NCBI GenBank assembly: GCA_035940575.1
Contig: DASZER010000043.1
Location: 1 to 64,000 of the forward strand
DNA length: 64,000 nucleotides
Reading direction: 5' to 3'
Source: BP-191 sp035940575
GTDB lineage: Bacteria > Actinomycetota > Actinomycetes > BP-191
Shown here: piece by piece, positions 25,465 through 34,017 of the stretch
How positions within the stretch are numbered: the stretch's first letter is position 1
How the letters are laid out: the number at the start of each line of letters is the position of its first letter
Notes under the pieces: model-generated
What the model was told of the DNA's origin: nothing
Seen by the model: the letters and a program-made list of their open reading frames with translations, nothing else
The model's database searches: none
Made by a program: the position numbers and the translations under genes

Positions 25465-25824
25465 ATGAGCGTCGACATCGACCTGGACCAGGACAACCGC
25501 GTCGCGCTGCTCATCGTCCGTGGCGACCTCACGTCGCAGTCCGCGCCCGCCGTCAGCGGCGCGATCGCGGGCCTCGTCGCGCGCGACGGCTACGACGTCG
25601 TCGTCGACCTCACGGAGAGCGGGACGTTGCTCGCGGGCGGCGTGCGCGCGCTGCGGCGCGGCTGGGACCTCGCGCACGAGCACCACAGGTCGTTGCGCGT
25701 CGCCTGCCCGCCGTCGTCGCCCGTGCGCCCCGCGCTGGTCCTGTCGCACCTCGACGAGGAGCTGCCGGTCTACGACACCCGCGCCGAGGCGCTGTCCGCG
25801 CCGGCCATGCCCGCCGAGGGCTAG
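25465..25824 (+). CDS. STAS-domain protein (anti-sigma antagonist-like)
   Basis: A 119-residue single STAS domain (VALLIVRGDLTSQSAPAVSGAIAGLVARDGYDVVVDLTESG). The phospho-serine motif DxSxxG of SpoIIAA is replaced by DLTESGTLLAGG, with Ser in a shifted position, so regulation by phosphorylation is uncertain. The ATG is preceded by TTAGAGGC. Its stop shares the CTAG palindrome with the stop of the convergent gene. It may act with the sigma factor or the EAL protein, but nothing in the sequence proves it. Confidence 0.72.
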   Translation: MSVDIDLDQDNRVALLIVRGDLTSQSAPAVSGAIAGLVARDGYDVVVDLTESGTLLAGGVRALRRGWDLAHEHHRSLRVACPPSSPVRPALVLSHLDEELPVYDTRAEALSAPAMPAEG

Positions 25825-26789
25825 CTCGGCCCGCCCCGCAGGATCGCGTACGCCGACCGCGCCGTCACCGCCCAGTCGTACACCGAGAGCCCGACGCTGC
25901 GACTGTCCCGCGCGCCGCTGACGAAGCGCCGGTAGTCCTCGCTCGTCGCCTTCGTCCCCACGCCTCCGGCGACGTGCACGACCGCGCTCGCGTCCCCGAC
26001 GTTCTCGCGCAGCAGGCGGACGTTCTCCGTCGTGTAGCGGTACGCGTCGCGGTACTCGCTGTCGGCCTTGCGGTTGGTCCAGTAGCCCATCGGGACCCAG
26101 ACGTCGTAGCTGCTCTTGATGCGCGTCCACGGGAAGTCGGGCCAGAACTTCGGGTTCATCACGTCGGTGACCACCGGCGGCACCACGATCGCGCTGACGC
26201 TGCGCGAGCCGGCCGCGCGGCGTACGCGCTGCGACAGCGCGACCAGGCGGTCGTTGCGCTGGTTCACGTCGCCGTTCTCGCGCGACTCGATGTCGATGCC
26301 GACGCCGTCGAACGCGTGACCGTGCGAGCGGAACCGCAGCATCGCGTCGACGTGGCGGAAGTCGCGCTCCGGGTCGACGAAGCGCGGCAGGTACCAGGCG
26401 ATCACCTTCATGCCGCGCCCGTGGGCGCGTTCGAGGAACTGGCCGAGCAGGTCCGGGCTCACGAGGTCCCCGACGCCGTCGCGGTCCTTGGCGGCCTGGA
26501 TGTAGAGCGTCTTGACGCCCTCGCGCGCCATCTCGTCCACCACGGCCGGCCGCGTCGTCGCGTTGCCGAACTCGCGGGAGAAGTCGTAGGCGTCGACCCA
26601 CGTGCCGAGGCCGCGGTAGGCACTCGTGTCCCGCCTCGGCGGCGGCGCGGGAGGCTCGGGCTTCGGCTTGGGGCAGGCGACGATCGGGTCGAGGCAGACC
26701 GGCCGCTCCTGCGGCGCCGCGAACGCGTAGGGCACCCCGATCACCCCGACCGCGAGCAGCGTCGCGACCGACCTCCGTACGCGCAGCAT
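25821..26789 (-). CDS. Exported TIM-barrel glycoside-hydrolase-like protein
   Basis: A 322-residue protein: a signal peptide (1-25), a Pro-rich linker (about 35-52), then a (beta/alpha)8-type domain with strands GLGTWVDAYDF, VKTLYIQAAK, MKVIAWYLPRF, FDGVGIDIESRE, SAIVVPPVV and YDVWVPMGYWT. The acidic residues in GIDIESRE sit where catalytic residues lie in GH18/GHL-like barrels. ATG at 26,789; a TTG one codon upstream is better spaced from AAGGAGG and could be used. Substrate unknown. Confidence 0.75.
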   Translation of the reverse strand: MLRVRRSVATLLAVGVIGVPYAFAAPQERPVCLDPIVACPKPKPEPPAPPPRRDTSAYRGLGTWVDAYDFSREFGNATTRPAVVDEMAREGVKTLYIQAAKDRDGVGDLVSPDLLGQFLERAHGRGMKVIAWYLPRFVDPERDFRHVDAMLRFRSHGHAFDGVGIDIESRENGDVNQRNDRLVALSQRVRRAAGSRSVSAIVVPPVVTDVMNPKFWPDFPWTRIKSSYDVWVPMGYWTNRKADSEYRDAYRYTTENVRLLRENVGDASAVVHVAGGVGTKATSEDYRRFVSGARDSRSVGLSVYDWAVTARSAYAILRGGPS

Positions 26790-26898
26790 CAAGTCCCGCC
26801 CCTCCTTGCTGGGACCAACGACGGTAACGCGCGCACGTGACGTACGGAAGGCGAACGATGCGCCGCCGGCGCGGCGGGTCGTGTAGAGTCGGCGACAC

Positions 26899-26971
26899 GC
26901 GCCGCTAGCTCAATTGGCAGAGCAGCGGACTCTTAATCCGCGGGTTCGGGGTTCAAGTCCCTGGCGGCGCA
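26899..26971 (+). tRNA. tRNA-Lys (anticodon CTT)
   Basis: A 73-base cloverleaf: acceptor GCGCCGC pairs with GCGGCGC (26,964-26,970), the anticodon arm GCGGA/TCCGC encloses CTCTTAA with anticodon CTT at 26,932-26,934, and the T arm contains GGTTCAAGTCC. CCA is not encoded. The 3' part from 26,929 is duplicated at 62,939, so the gene is the integration site of the mobile element; the left copy keeps a full functional tRNA. Confidence 0.97.
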
Positions 26972-26992
26972 CCCGTCTGACCTGCGGTTTCG
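26929..26992 (+). repeat. Left attachment repeat (attL)
   Basis: Identical over 64 bases to 62,939-63,002. It covers the tRNA-Lys anticodon arm to 3' end plus 21 bases. Weaker identity continues to about 27,080 (matching to about 63,085), including a shared GCTGGCAGATTGCTGG. Confidence 0.92.
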
Positions 26993-27172
26993 TTCCTCGG
27001 AGCGGACCGTTCAAGACCGCTTGCGGCCGGATGCTGGCAGATTGCTGGAAACCGGTCCGGAACCTGCGGCAGGTGCGCGTCATCCTCACCTTCACGTCGT
27101 CGCCCGACGACGAGGACGACCCCGTCATGGCACGACCCCGCGCTCTCCCGCCGGGCATCCGCCCGCGCGACC

Positions 27173-28255
27173 GTGGGCTACGTGTACGAGTGGCGCGACG
27201 CCACGGGCAGGACGTTCAGCCGCAAGGCGGGCGAGACCATCGCCGAGGCGCTCGCGTTCAAGGCGCGCATCGACGCCGAGCTCGCCGCCGGGACGTTCGT
27301 CGCAGGCAGCAAGACGACGTTCGCCGAGTACGCCGCGCACTGGATCGAGACCCACCCGCTCAAGTCCCAGACCCGCCGCGGCTACAGGTCGGTCCTGCGC
27401 TCGGATCTGCTCCCCTACTTCGGCTCCACTCCCCTGCCGAAGATCACGCCCGCGATGGTCCGCGAGTGGTTCGCCGCCGCGCACCTCCCCGGTCGCCGCG
27501 ACAACACGCTGCGCCAGCACGTCGCGGTCCTTAAGAGCATCCTCAAGTCGGCCCGCGCCGACGGGCACATCGCGTTCCTGCCGACCGACGTCCTGCGCGT
27601 GCCACGCCAGGTCCGCCACCGGCCGCGCGTGCTGACGTTCGCCGAGGCGATGCGGCTCATCGAGTGCACCCCCGGCGACGCCCCGCCGCTCGTCGCCGTC
27701 GCCGTGTTCACCGGCCTGCGCCTCGGCGAGATCCTCGCCCTCACCGGCGACGACGTCGACCTGCCTGGCCGGGTGATCCACGTCCAGGCGACGCTGTCCG
27801 AGGTCTCGGCGCGCAAGCCGCGCCTTCTCCGCGAACCGCCGAAGAGCGACGCCGGCTACCGCGACGTCCCGATCGTCGAACCGCTCGCCGACGTGCTGGA
27901 CGAGCATCTCGCCGCGCTGCCGCCGGCGCAGGAGTACCTGTTCACCACCGGCACCGGCGCGCTCATGAACCGCAGCGACGTCTACCAGCGCGTCTGGTAC
28001 CCCGCGCGGGAGGCGGCGGGCTACCCGCGCCTTCGGTTCCACGACCTCCGGCACACCGCAGCGTCGCTGCTGCTCGCCTTCTCCGGAGCGAAGCTCTCCG
28101 AGCTCAAGGAGATCCTCGGCCACAGCCAGATCGCACACACGGTCGACCTGTACGGCCACCTGGTGCCGGGCCGCCTCGACGACATCCGCGACCGCTACAC
28201 CGCCGCGATCCTCGACGCGGTCGGCGACGCCGGCCTACGCCGCCGCGCCTCGTGA
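27173..28255 (+). CDS. int: Tyrosine recombinase (element integrase)
   Basis: A 360-residue integrase. An N-terminal SAM-like core-binding domain (about 45-140) precedes the catalytic domain with Arg183 (TGLRLGE), HDLRH with His290/Arg293, the GHS box and nucleophile Tyr327 (VDLYGH). It catalyses integration and excision at tRNA-Lys. It lies 200 bases inside attL, as is typical. The start is uncertain: GTG at 27,173 lacks a good ribosome site, while an ATG at 27,127 opens MARPRALPPGIRPR in another frame, a typical integrase N-terminus. A frameshift may therefore have removed about 15 residues. Confidence 0.92.
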   Translation: MGYVYEWRDATGRTFSRKAGETIAEALAFKARIDAELAAGTFVAGSKTTFAEYAAHWIETHPLKSQTRRGYRSVLRSDLLPYFGSTPLPKITPAMVREWFAAAHLPGRRDNTLRQHVAVLKSILKSARADGHIAFLPTDVLRVPRQVRHRPRVLTFAEAMRLIECTPGDAPPLVAVAVFTGLRLGEILALTGDDVDLPGRVIHVQATLSEVSARKPRLLREPPKSDAGYRDVPIVEPLADVLDEHLAALPPAQEYLFTTGTGALMNRSDVYQRVWYPAREAAGYPRLRFHDLRHTAASLLLAFSGAKLSELKEILGHSQIAHTVDLYGHLVPGRLDDIRDRYTAAILDAVGDAGLRRRAS

Positions 28256-28369
28256 CGGCTCACGAGAGATTCGTGACCGATCGAACCGGGCGATCGGCGC
28301 GGCGACGCCGGCTCGCAGGGGCGCCAGAAGGTTAGCCGAAGCGTCGGTGTCCCGTGCCAGGTAACGCCA

Positions 28370-28879
28370 TTACACATGCACCGACTGCGCCCACTCAATG
28401 AACTCGTGACAAGACCACCGTTCGAGACTAAGCCGCTCGCAGGCCGTGGCGATCGACTCCTTTTGCGGCATACGGTCCACGACATCGTCGCTGGCGATCA
28501 CCACTCGGCGCTCCGGTTGTGACACCCGAAGCTCCAACCCCATAGCCACGACGTACGGGTCGGCTACCTCGTCCTCCGCTTCGGCATCGACGAGTTGCGC
28601 TGCCCCAAGAACCTCCGCGAGCGTGGCGAACGCCGGCTCGGGGAACGGTTGTGCATTCTGTCCCGCGATCCATGCACCCGGCGCGTCGGGGTGCCGGGCG
28701 TCGATGATCTCTTTTCGTACGTACCGCGGCCATCCGACAAGCCCGTGAGCGACGAGAATCGTCAGCCGCTCGAAGAACCCCCATTGGTCGGTCACCTTGA
28801 GGTTCTTTTTGAGGTTGATGACGACGCTGGTATCGAGCACGACGGCAGGCGGGTCACGCTCGTCGCCGATCGCAGTCAC
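28370..28879 (-). CDS. PIN-like (DUF4411-type) protein, partner of the IrrE-type protein
   Basis: A 169-residue protein with the PIN opening VVLDTSVVINLKKN and later acidic residues (EDEVADPYVVAMG) that form the metal pocket of PIN ribonucleases. The GTG start overlaps the upstream IrrE gene as GTGA. COG2856 HTH-peptidase plus PIN pairs are a known toxin-antitoxin-like or phage-defence arrangement. Toxin identity here is inferred from family and operon. It is convergent with the integrase. Confidence 0.78.
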   Translation of the reverse strand: MTAIGDERDPPAVVLDTSVVINLKKNLKVTDQWGFFERLTILVAHGLVGWPRYVRKEIIDARHPDAPGAWIAGQNAQPFPEPAFATLAEVLGAAQLVDAEAEDEVADPYVVAMGLELRVSQPERRVVIASDDVVDRMPQKESIATACERLSLERWSCHEFIEWAQSVHV

Positions 28880-29988
28880 AGCGCCGTCCGAAGGTTCGGT
28901 AGCTCCGCTTCGAGGCTGCGCACGTCATCCACGCCAATGCGGAGCACCGACAATGCGTCACGCGCCGGGAGCGAGCCCAAGACGAGCTGTAGCGGCCGGG
29001 GGCCGTACTCGCGTAGCCGCGCTTCGTGGCGCCGCTCACCACCGCCGCCGCTCGCCTTGACCCCGGGTTTGAACAAAGCGTCGACCTGCGCGTAGAGCTC
29101 GCGGGGTGCCAACCCGAGCTCTATGAGCCGAAGCGCCGCGGCGCGGTGGCTAATCCAGCATGCCCGAGCGAGGTTCCGCACAGCATCCACGTCGCTGCCG
29201 GACCTGCGTTCAACGCTCTCTGCGATCGCCCGCGGGATAAGTACTGCCGCGGCGAAGGCTTCACACCACCGCTCGACCGCAGCTTCAGGTACTCGGGCTC
29301 CCTCAGTCGGAACGCATGCGGCGTCACTGCGCAGAAGGAGGTGCCCTAGCTCGTGCAGCAACGTGAAGCTGCGTACCTGCGGGCTGTTGTTCGTACTGTT
29401 GACCACGATCAGCGGCGCGTGGTCCTCCCAGGCGGAAAAGCCGCGAACAGACTTCTCCCCTAACGCAAGGCTGAACACGAGCAGATCGCGTTCCTCTAGT
29501 GCGGCACGACGTTGCCGCCACGCGGTCCACTCGTCCGGATATTGTGGCTCGGGCCACGCGAGCCACGACACAGCCGCTCGTGCGGCGGTATCAGGGATCG
29601 TGTTCAGATTCGCTGTCGGAACCTCCACAGGCGGGCTCTCGCGAAGAGCCCACGCGGTGGCATGCTGCACGCGCCGCGCGCGGCGCATCAACTTGAGTAC
29701 CTCGGGCGCTGGCGACAGTTCCTCCGCCCCCGGCGGATGCCGAAACGAGTTGGGCAGCCCTGCGACGCTCGGCGGCTCGGGGAGTAGGAACAGCGTACGA
29801 GGCCGGCCGAGGACCTCGGCGAGTTTGGCCGCTTGGCCGACTGTCGGCTGAGACTGCCCCTGCTGCCACTCGCGAAGCGCATCGGTTTTCACGCCGATTC
29901 GATCAGCGATGTCCTGGAGCGGGCGGCCGTCTTCCTCAAGAGCCCAAGCGAGCACCACGGGAGTGATCGGCACCGTCTTGGCGGCCAC
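28876..29988 (-). CDS. XRE-HTH plus ImmA/IrrE-type metallopeptidase
   Basis: A 370-residue protein. An N-terminal HTH (about 10-65; LQDIADRIGVKTDALREWQQGQ) is followed by a COG2856 zinc peptidase domain with HELGH (His212, Glu213, His216) and a downstream glutamate in EAFAAAVLIPR. Such proteins cleave or sequester a repressor, or act as the regulator of the coupled PIN protein. It forms a two-gene unit through a GTGA overlap. It probably stabilises the element or responds to phage or DNA damage. Confidence 0.85.
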   Translation of the reverse strand: MAAKTVPITPVVLAWALEEDGRPLQDIADRIGVKTDALREWQQGQSQPTVGQAAKLAEVLGRPRTLFLLPEPPSVAGLPNSFRHPPGAEELSPAPEVLKLMRRARRVQHATAWALRESPPVEVPTANLNTIPDTAARAAVSWLAWPEPQYPDEWTAWRQRRAALEERDLLVFSLALGEKSVRGFSAWEDHAPLIVVNSTNNSPQVRSFTLLHELGHLLLRSDAACVPTEGARVPEAAVERWCEAFAAAVLIPRAIAESVERRSGSDVDAVRNLARACWISHRAAALRLIELGLAPRELYAQVDALFKPGVKASGGGGERRHEARLREYGPRPLQLVLGSLPARDALSVLRIGVDDVRSLEAELPNLRTAL

Positions 29989-30126
29989 TACGGCGCCCCG
30001 ACCGGTGCGCCGCAGACGGCGCTCATACCTGGACGGTACCGACCGTTCGGCGCTGCGGGCCGCAGGAAGCCGCCGTCGTGCAAACCTGGAATCACGAGAG
30101 CCCCACGCGCGGGCGGTTCGGTGGGC

Positions 30127-30605
30127 CTACCGCGCGTCGCGGAACTCCAGGTCGATCTGCCGCAGCATCGCGACCGCGGATGCGATCGACCCGGCGAACA
30201 CGACAGCGCGGGCGCGGAGAACCAGGACCTACCCGCGAACCCCGCGTTCGCCTGAAAGTCCGCGCCGGAGGCCCGGGCGACCTGGTAGCGCCGCGCCTGC
30301 GACGTTCACCGCCGCCGCCATCGGCACGCCCAAAGGGTGGCGGCGCCACAGCAGGATGGCGGCCGCTAAGAGCGCCGGACCATCAGCGACAGGTCGAGCG
30401 CGAACACGAGGGTGCAGACGACGCTGTCGCTCCGCGCTCCGCGGTGCTCTGGCTGGGTCCGTTCGACGGCAAGCGACATCGGCGGCGCGTGGGGCCCGGC
30501 GAGCTGGGCGATCCTGTCGGCGCGGTGGTCCCTCCCCCGCCGCCACCGCACACGACGAGCAGCACCGCCCGCCACCGAACCCATCACGACGAGTCGCGTC
30601 CTCAT
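30127..30605 (-). pseudogene. Decayed exported or membrane protein remnants
   Basis: Translation of the minus strand gives protein-like pieces in different frames. One is a signal-like start from ATG 30,605 that reaches LLVVCGGGGGG (lipobox-like) only after a one-base shift. Then come VVCTLVFALDLSLMV and PALLAAAILLWRRHPLG (membrane helices), and finally VVFAGSIASAVAMLRQ-IDLEFRDAR with a stop at 30,127. The order resembles a small actinobacterial multi-helix membrane protein broken by several indels. No intact reading frame remains. Confidence 0.45.
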
Positions 30606-30780
30606 GGCTCGATCGCGCTGTCGCGCGCCGAGTGGCGCGGCAGGGCCGTACGGCCGCCTAATCTGGGACCAACCGCTCCGCCTGGCCTCGTCGGCGCGCG
30701 TCGCGTCAGGAGCACTTCCGTGGCGGAGACGCTCGACAATGGATATCTCACTATGATAAACCGCGCGCGAGGTGAGAGAA

Positions 30781-30969
30781 ATGGGTGACGATCGCAGGCA
30801 GGATCGCGAAGCCGCGCAGATCGAGAAGGCCGCCGAGAAGATCGAGAAGGCGGCCGAGAAGCTCGAGAGGGCGAGCGAGAACATTCAGCATTCGGACGAG
30901 TCCCTCGTCGGGTCGATCTACGACATCGACAGGGGCGGAAGCGGTACCGGGCAGGGATCGACGACGTGA
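30781..30969 (+). CDS. Small coiled-coil protein
   Basis: A 62-residue, highly charged helix with heptad-like AAEKIEKAAEKLERASENI. The ATG follows GTGAGAGAA, and the stop overlaps the next gene's GTG as GTGA, so the two are coupled. A partner or adaptor for the DUF6338 protein is an inference. Confidence 0.55.
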   Translation: MGDDRRQDREAAQIEKAAEKIEKAAEKLERASENIQHSDESLVGSIYDIDRGGSGTGQGSTT

Positions 30970-31625
30970 TCCCGGAGACCGTCGGCGCCCTGGTCGCGTT
31001 TCTCGGCCTCATCGCCCCCGGCCTCGTCTTCCAGCTCCGACGCGAGTCTCGCCAGGCGGCGCTCAAAGAGACGCCGTTCAGGGAGGCAAGTCACGTCGCC
31101 CTCTGGAGTTTCGGCCTTTCCAGCGCCGCATTCGGCGCGCTGGCGCTGCTGCGGTGGATCAAACCGGGCTGGATGCCGGATGCGGGTGAGTGGTTGAGAT
31201 CCGGGAACGTCTACTTCGTAGACCACTATCGACTCGTCATACGTGCGGCGGTCATCCACGTCGGAGTCGCGTGTAGCCTCGCCGTGCTGCTCGATCACCT
31301 GATCCGCAAGATGCGGCCCGGACAGGGAACCGTGTCCAAGACCAGCGTCTGGTTCCAAGTTCTGCGCGCGGATCGTCCTGCTGGAACCGTTCCATGGGTT
31401 CACATCCGTTTGAAGGATCAGGGTGACTTCTGGGGTTACGTCGGCTACTACAGCGCCGAGCAGGCACAGGAGGATCGCGAGCTCTCGATCATCGGACCTC
31501 ACCTGTCATTCCGCGCACCGGGCACGACTGACGTCGTCGAGTACTCGGCGGACGAGTGGGCTTCCGTCGTCGTTCCCGCGCGCGAGATCGCGTACCTGAA
31601 GGTGGAGTACCGACCAGCCGCATAG
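30966..31625 (+). CDS. DUF6338-type membrane protein
   Basis: A 219-residue protein with three predicted membrane helices (about 5-22, 45-62 and 95-115; the first reads PETVGALVAFLGLIAPGLVF) and a cytoplasmic C-terminal domain (RLKDQGDFWGYVGYYSAEQAQEDRE). This layout fits DUF6338 proteins, which are often found on mobile elements and of unknown role. GTG start coupled to the coiled-coil gene. The nearest downstream gene is convergent. Confidence 0.65.
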   Translation: MIPETVGALVAFLGLIAPGLVFQLRRESRQAALKETPFREASHVALWSFGLSSAAFGALALLRWIKPGWMPDAGEWLRSGNVYFVDHYRLVIRAAVIHVGVACSLAVLLDHLIRKMRPGQGTVSKTSVWFQVLRADRPAGTVPWVHIRLKDQGDFWGYVGYYSAEQAQEDRELSIIGPHLSFRAPGTTDVVEYSADEWASVVVPAREIAYLKVEYRPAA

Positions 31626-31737
31626 TACGAGGTCCATTCGACGGATCGGACCGCGACCGCAGGTGTCGTCATGACGACGTTTGTGAACAACCTGCGCGCC
31701 GACCGCCTTGAGGGATCGCCGTCGGCGAAACGGGGGT

Positions 31738-32223
31738 TCAGCCCACCCGCTCGTACTGGTCGAGCAGCCCCTCCTCCCGGCACCGCGCCCGCAGCCGGCA
31801 CACGGTCCGCCGCGTGACGCCGAGCTCGTCGGCGATCTCGCCGCCGCTCTGGCCGTTTGCCGTGCGCTCCGCAACCGCGCGCAGGATCACCGCTGAACGC
31901 CCCTTGCCCCACCGACCGGCGTCGGCGCTGGCCACCTCCAGCGGCAGGAAGTCGGCGAGCGACGCCGCCGGCTCGCGGAAGCCGTGCTTCTCCCGGAACG
32001 CGCTCCGCGATCCCTCTGTCATGCCTCCGGCCACCCCCGCGACAGCGGTCGTCAGCGCCCACGTCCGGCACTGCGCCAGCACCGGGCACCGCGCGCAGAG
32101 CCGCAACGCCTCGCCGGTGCGCCGCTCGTCGTCGAACATCGCCGACCGGCCCGCGCACGCCGCGCGCCGTTCCCAGGCGACCCGCGTCACCGTGTCGTCG
32201 TTCCACGCCTCGTCGTCGGCCAT
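31738..32223 (-). CDS. WhiB-like Fe-S regulator with C-terminal HTH extension
   Basis: A 161-residue protein. The Fe-S ligands are Cys23, Cys43, Cys46 and Cys52 (C-x2-C-x5-C), followed by AGVAGG in place of the usual GVWGG turn. About residues 105-160 form an extra HTH-like segment (GQSGGEIADELGVTRRTVCRLRARCREEG), which ordinary WhiB proteins lack. WhiB proteins bind sigma-A region 4 and sense O2/NO. The extension could add its own DNA recognition. It is encoded ten bases after the upstream small gene; element-borne WhiB proteins are common in actinophages. Confidence 0.85.
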   Translation of the reverse strand: MADDEAWNDDTVTRVAWERRAACAGRSAMFDDERRTGEALRLCARCPVLAQCRTWALTTAVAGVAGGMTEGSRSAFREKHGFREPAASLADFLPLEVASADAGRWGKGRSAVILRAVAERTANGQSGGEIADELGVTRRTVCRLRARCREEGLLDQYERVG

Positions 32224-32233
32224 CGTGACCCCC

Positions 32234-32569
32234 CTAAGCCGCGTGGTTCGCGACAGCGATCGCGAGCCACCCGGCCTCGTACGGCGTCGTCGTGGTCAGC
32301 GCCAGGTGGAGGCCGGCCAGGTTGTCGGTCGTGTAGCCGAACGACGCCAGCTCCCCCGCCGTCACCGCCGCCCACGCCAGCACCGCGACCGCGTCCCGCA
32401 CCTCCGACAGCGACGGCCCGAACGCGTAGATGCCCGCCAGCGGGCTCGCCGGGTCACAGATGTGCGCGCACCACCGCGCGTCGTCCGTACCGCCCTCACC
32501 GAAGTCCGGTGCCGCGGCGACGCGCAGCACCAGGTAAGACCCGCCTGTGTCGGTGATCGTCTGAGTCAT
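32234..32569 (-). CDS. Hypothetical protein upstream of whiB-like gene
   Basis: A 111-residue protein of alpha/beta character (TGGSYLVLRVAAAPDFGEGG at the N-terminus, then Ala-rich helices) with GGAGGATGT before its ATG. It forms an operon with the WhiB-like gene. No family recognised. Composition is typical of a soluble cytoplasmic element protein. Confidence 0.65.
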   Translation of the reverse strand: MTQTITDTGGSYLVLRVAAAPDFGEGGTDDARWCAHICDPASPLAGIYAFGPSLSEVRDAVAVLAWAAVTAGELASFGYTTDNLAGLHLALTTTTPYEAGWLAIAVANHAA

Positions 32570-32656
32570 ACATCCTCCACGGGTTTGTCAGAGCGCAGCG
32601 GCACGGCCGTGCCAGCGCGGTGTGTGGCCATTGCGATGCGTCCGTACGATTCGGGC

Positions 32657-32899
32657 ATGGCTGAGGACGCGGACGCGCGTGTCTGCCGCGTCTTCGGGGC
32701 GCGGCTTCGCGAGTTCAGGCGTCGCCAGAAGCTGACGCAGTCCGACATCGCCGAACGCGCCGGCGTCAGCCTGATGTACGTCTCCCAGATCGAGCGGGGG
32801 CTTCGGAACCCGACGCTCGCCGTCGTCGTACGACTCGCGCATGCGGTTGACGTGACGGCGTGCGACCTCATATCCGGGGTGGACCCGCCCACTGATTAG
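32657..32899 (+). CDS. XRE family transcriptional regulator
   Basis: An 80-residue single Cro/C1-type HTH (RLREFRRRQKLTQSDIAERAG, then VSLMYVSQIERGLRNPTL). It is divergent from the WhiB operon, with 87 bases between the starts, so it may control both. Probably the element's maintenance repressor. Confidence 0.82.
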   Translation: MAEDADARVCRVFGARLREFRRRQKLTQSDIAERAGVSLMYVSQIERGLRNPTLAVVVRLAHAVDVTACDLISGVDPPTD

Positions 32900-33245
32900 C
32901 ACCATAGACATAATCATGCACGCGGATTGCGCTCTCGCAACCGAGGCTTCGAAATCTGTCGAAGACGCGGGGGACGCGGGAGTTCTCCACAACGGGAGGC
33001 GCAAGCGAACCGCGACGGCTGGGCCCCAGCGCTTCCCGCCGCGGGCCGCGCGCCCGGCGGGCAGGCCGTTCTTGCCTGCCCGCTCTTCCTGTCCGGAGGG
33101 GTCGTAGAGGCTCCGGGGTCAAGGGCCGCCGAAGGCGGTCGCGCAGCGACGCGAGCGAAGCTCGCGCCCTTGACGCTGGAGGGACGACCCCGCAGGATGC
33201 GCGGCCCGCGGCCCCGCGCGCGTACCGCACCACCGCGCGGTGTCG
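32900..33245. other. Gene-free stretch with several hairpins
   Basis: No convincing gene. It holds a 10-bp stem (33,057-33,066 with 33,074-33,083) followed by TCTTCCT, an imperfect 16-bp inverted repeat (33,111-33,126 with 33,166-33,181) containing a perfect GTCAAGGGC/GCCCTTGAC core, and inside it a GCGAGC-GAA-GCTCGC hairpin (33,151-33,165). It lies next to the broken replication-relaxation gene, so an origin of transfer or replication is possible but unproved. Confidence 0.4.
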
Positions 33246-33955
33246 CTACTCGTCGACCAGCCGTCGCACACCCTTCAGCGCGTCGTACACCTGCACGGGG
33301 TCGCCACCGGCGAGGCTCGCGGCGTCCGTGGTCAACGCCGCGACGCCAAGCTCCCTCGCGAGAATCGCGAGGTTGCGCGCTCGTGCGTCGCTGGTGGTCA
33401 CGACGAGCACGGTGAGCCCGCGGACATGCACGTAGCGGGCCAGCTTGCGCCGCCACGCGTTGCGCGACTCGGTGCCGCGGTCGACCTCGACGCACCATCT
33501 GCCTTCGCGGCCGGGTGCGGTCCACTCGACCTGGAGGTCGGGGATCGGCTCTCCCGGCCGGTGCCACGCGCGGAGCTCGGCCTCGCCGCGCCATGACGTG
33601 ACGACGAGCGAGCCGAGGCGCCCTGTCCTCAGGAGAGCGGCGAGCGTGTCGCCGACGGCGAGGGTGTGGAGAAGCTGCGCGTCGGATGGGCGCCACGCGT
33701 CGCGGAAGCCGGGGTCGAGCACGGCGGCGTTGCGGCCGGCTCCGTAGAGCCAGAGGTGGCCAGTCCCGCTGATTACCCGGCGCCGGCGCAGGTACCCGCC
33801 GTCGTCAGCTTTCGGAGCCGCCGCGCGACGAAGCGGACTGCGGTCTGCGGCGCGACGACGTCGGTGATGACGGCGGAGGTCGCCCAGCCCAGGGACCAGG
33901 CGCAACGGACGAGCGCGTGGTCGCGGGACGTGAGCACCGTAGCGGGGTGACTCAC
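33246..33955 (-). pseudogene. Frameshifted replication-relaxation family gene
   Basis: The N-terminal part (VLTSRDHALVRCAWSLGWAT, then DVVAPQTAVRFVARRLRKLTTAG) lies in one frame and the rest (YLRRRRVISGTGHLWLYGAG to LKGVRRLVDE) in another. They join near 33,790, where a one-base change separates them. The joined protein has the wHTH start and C-terminal nuclease-like region typical of replication-relaxation proteins of actinobacterial plasmids and integrative elements. It is probably inactive unless the shift is programmed or a sequencing error. GTG start at 33,955 is tentative. Confidence 0.7.
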
Positions 33956-34017
33956 CGCACCACGTCGTCGCTCGCCGAGGCCTGGCCGAGCACGAGCGGC
34001 CGTGCCGCCAGGTGCGG

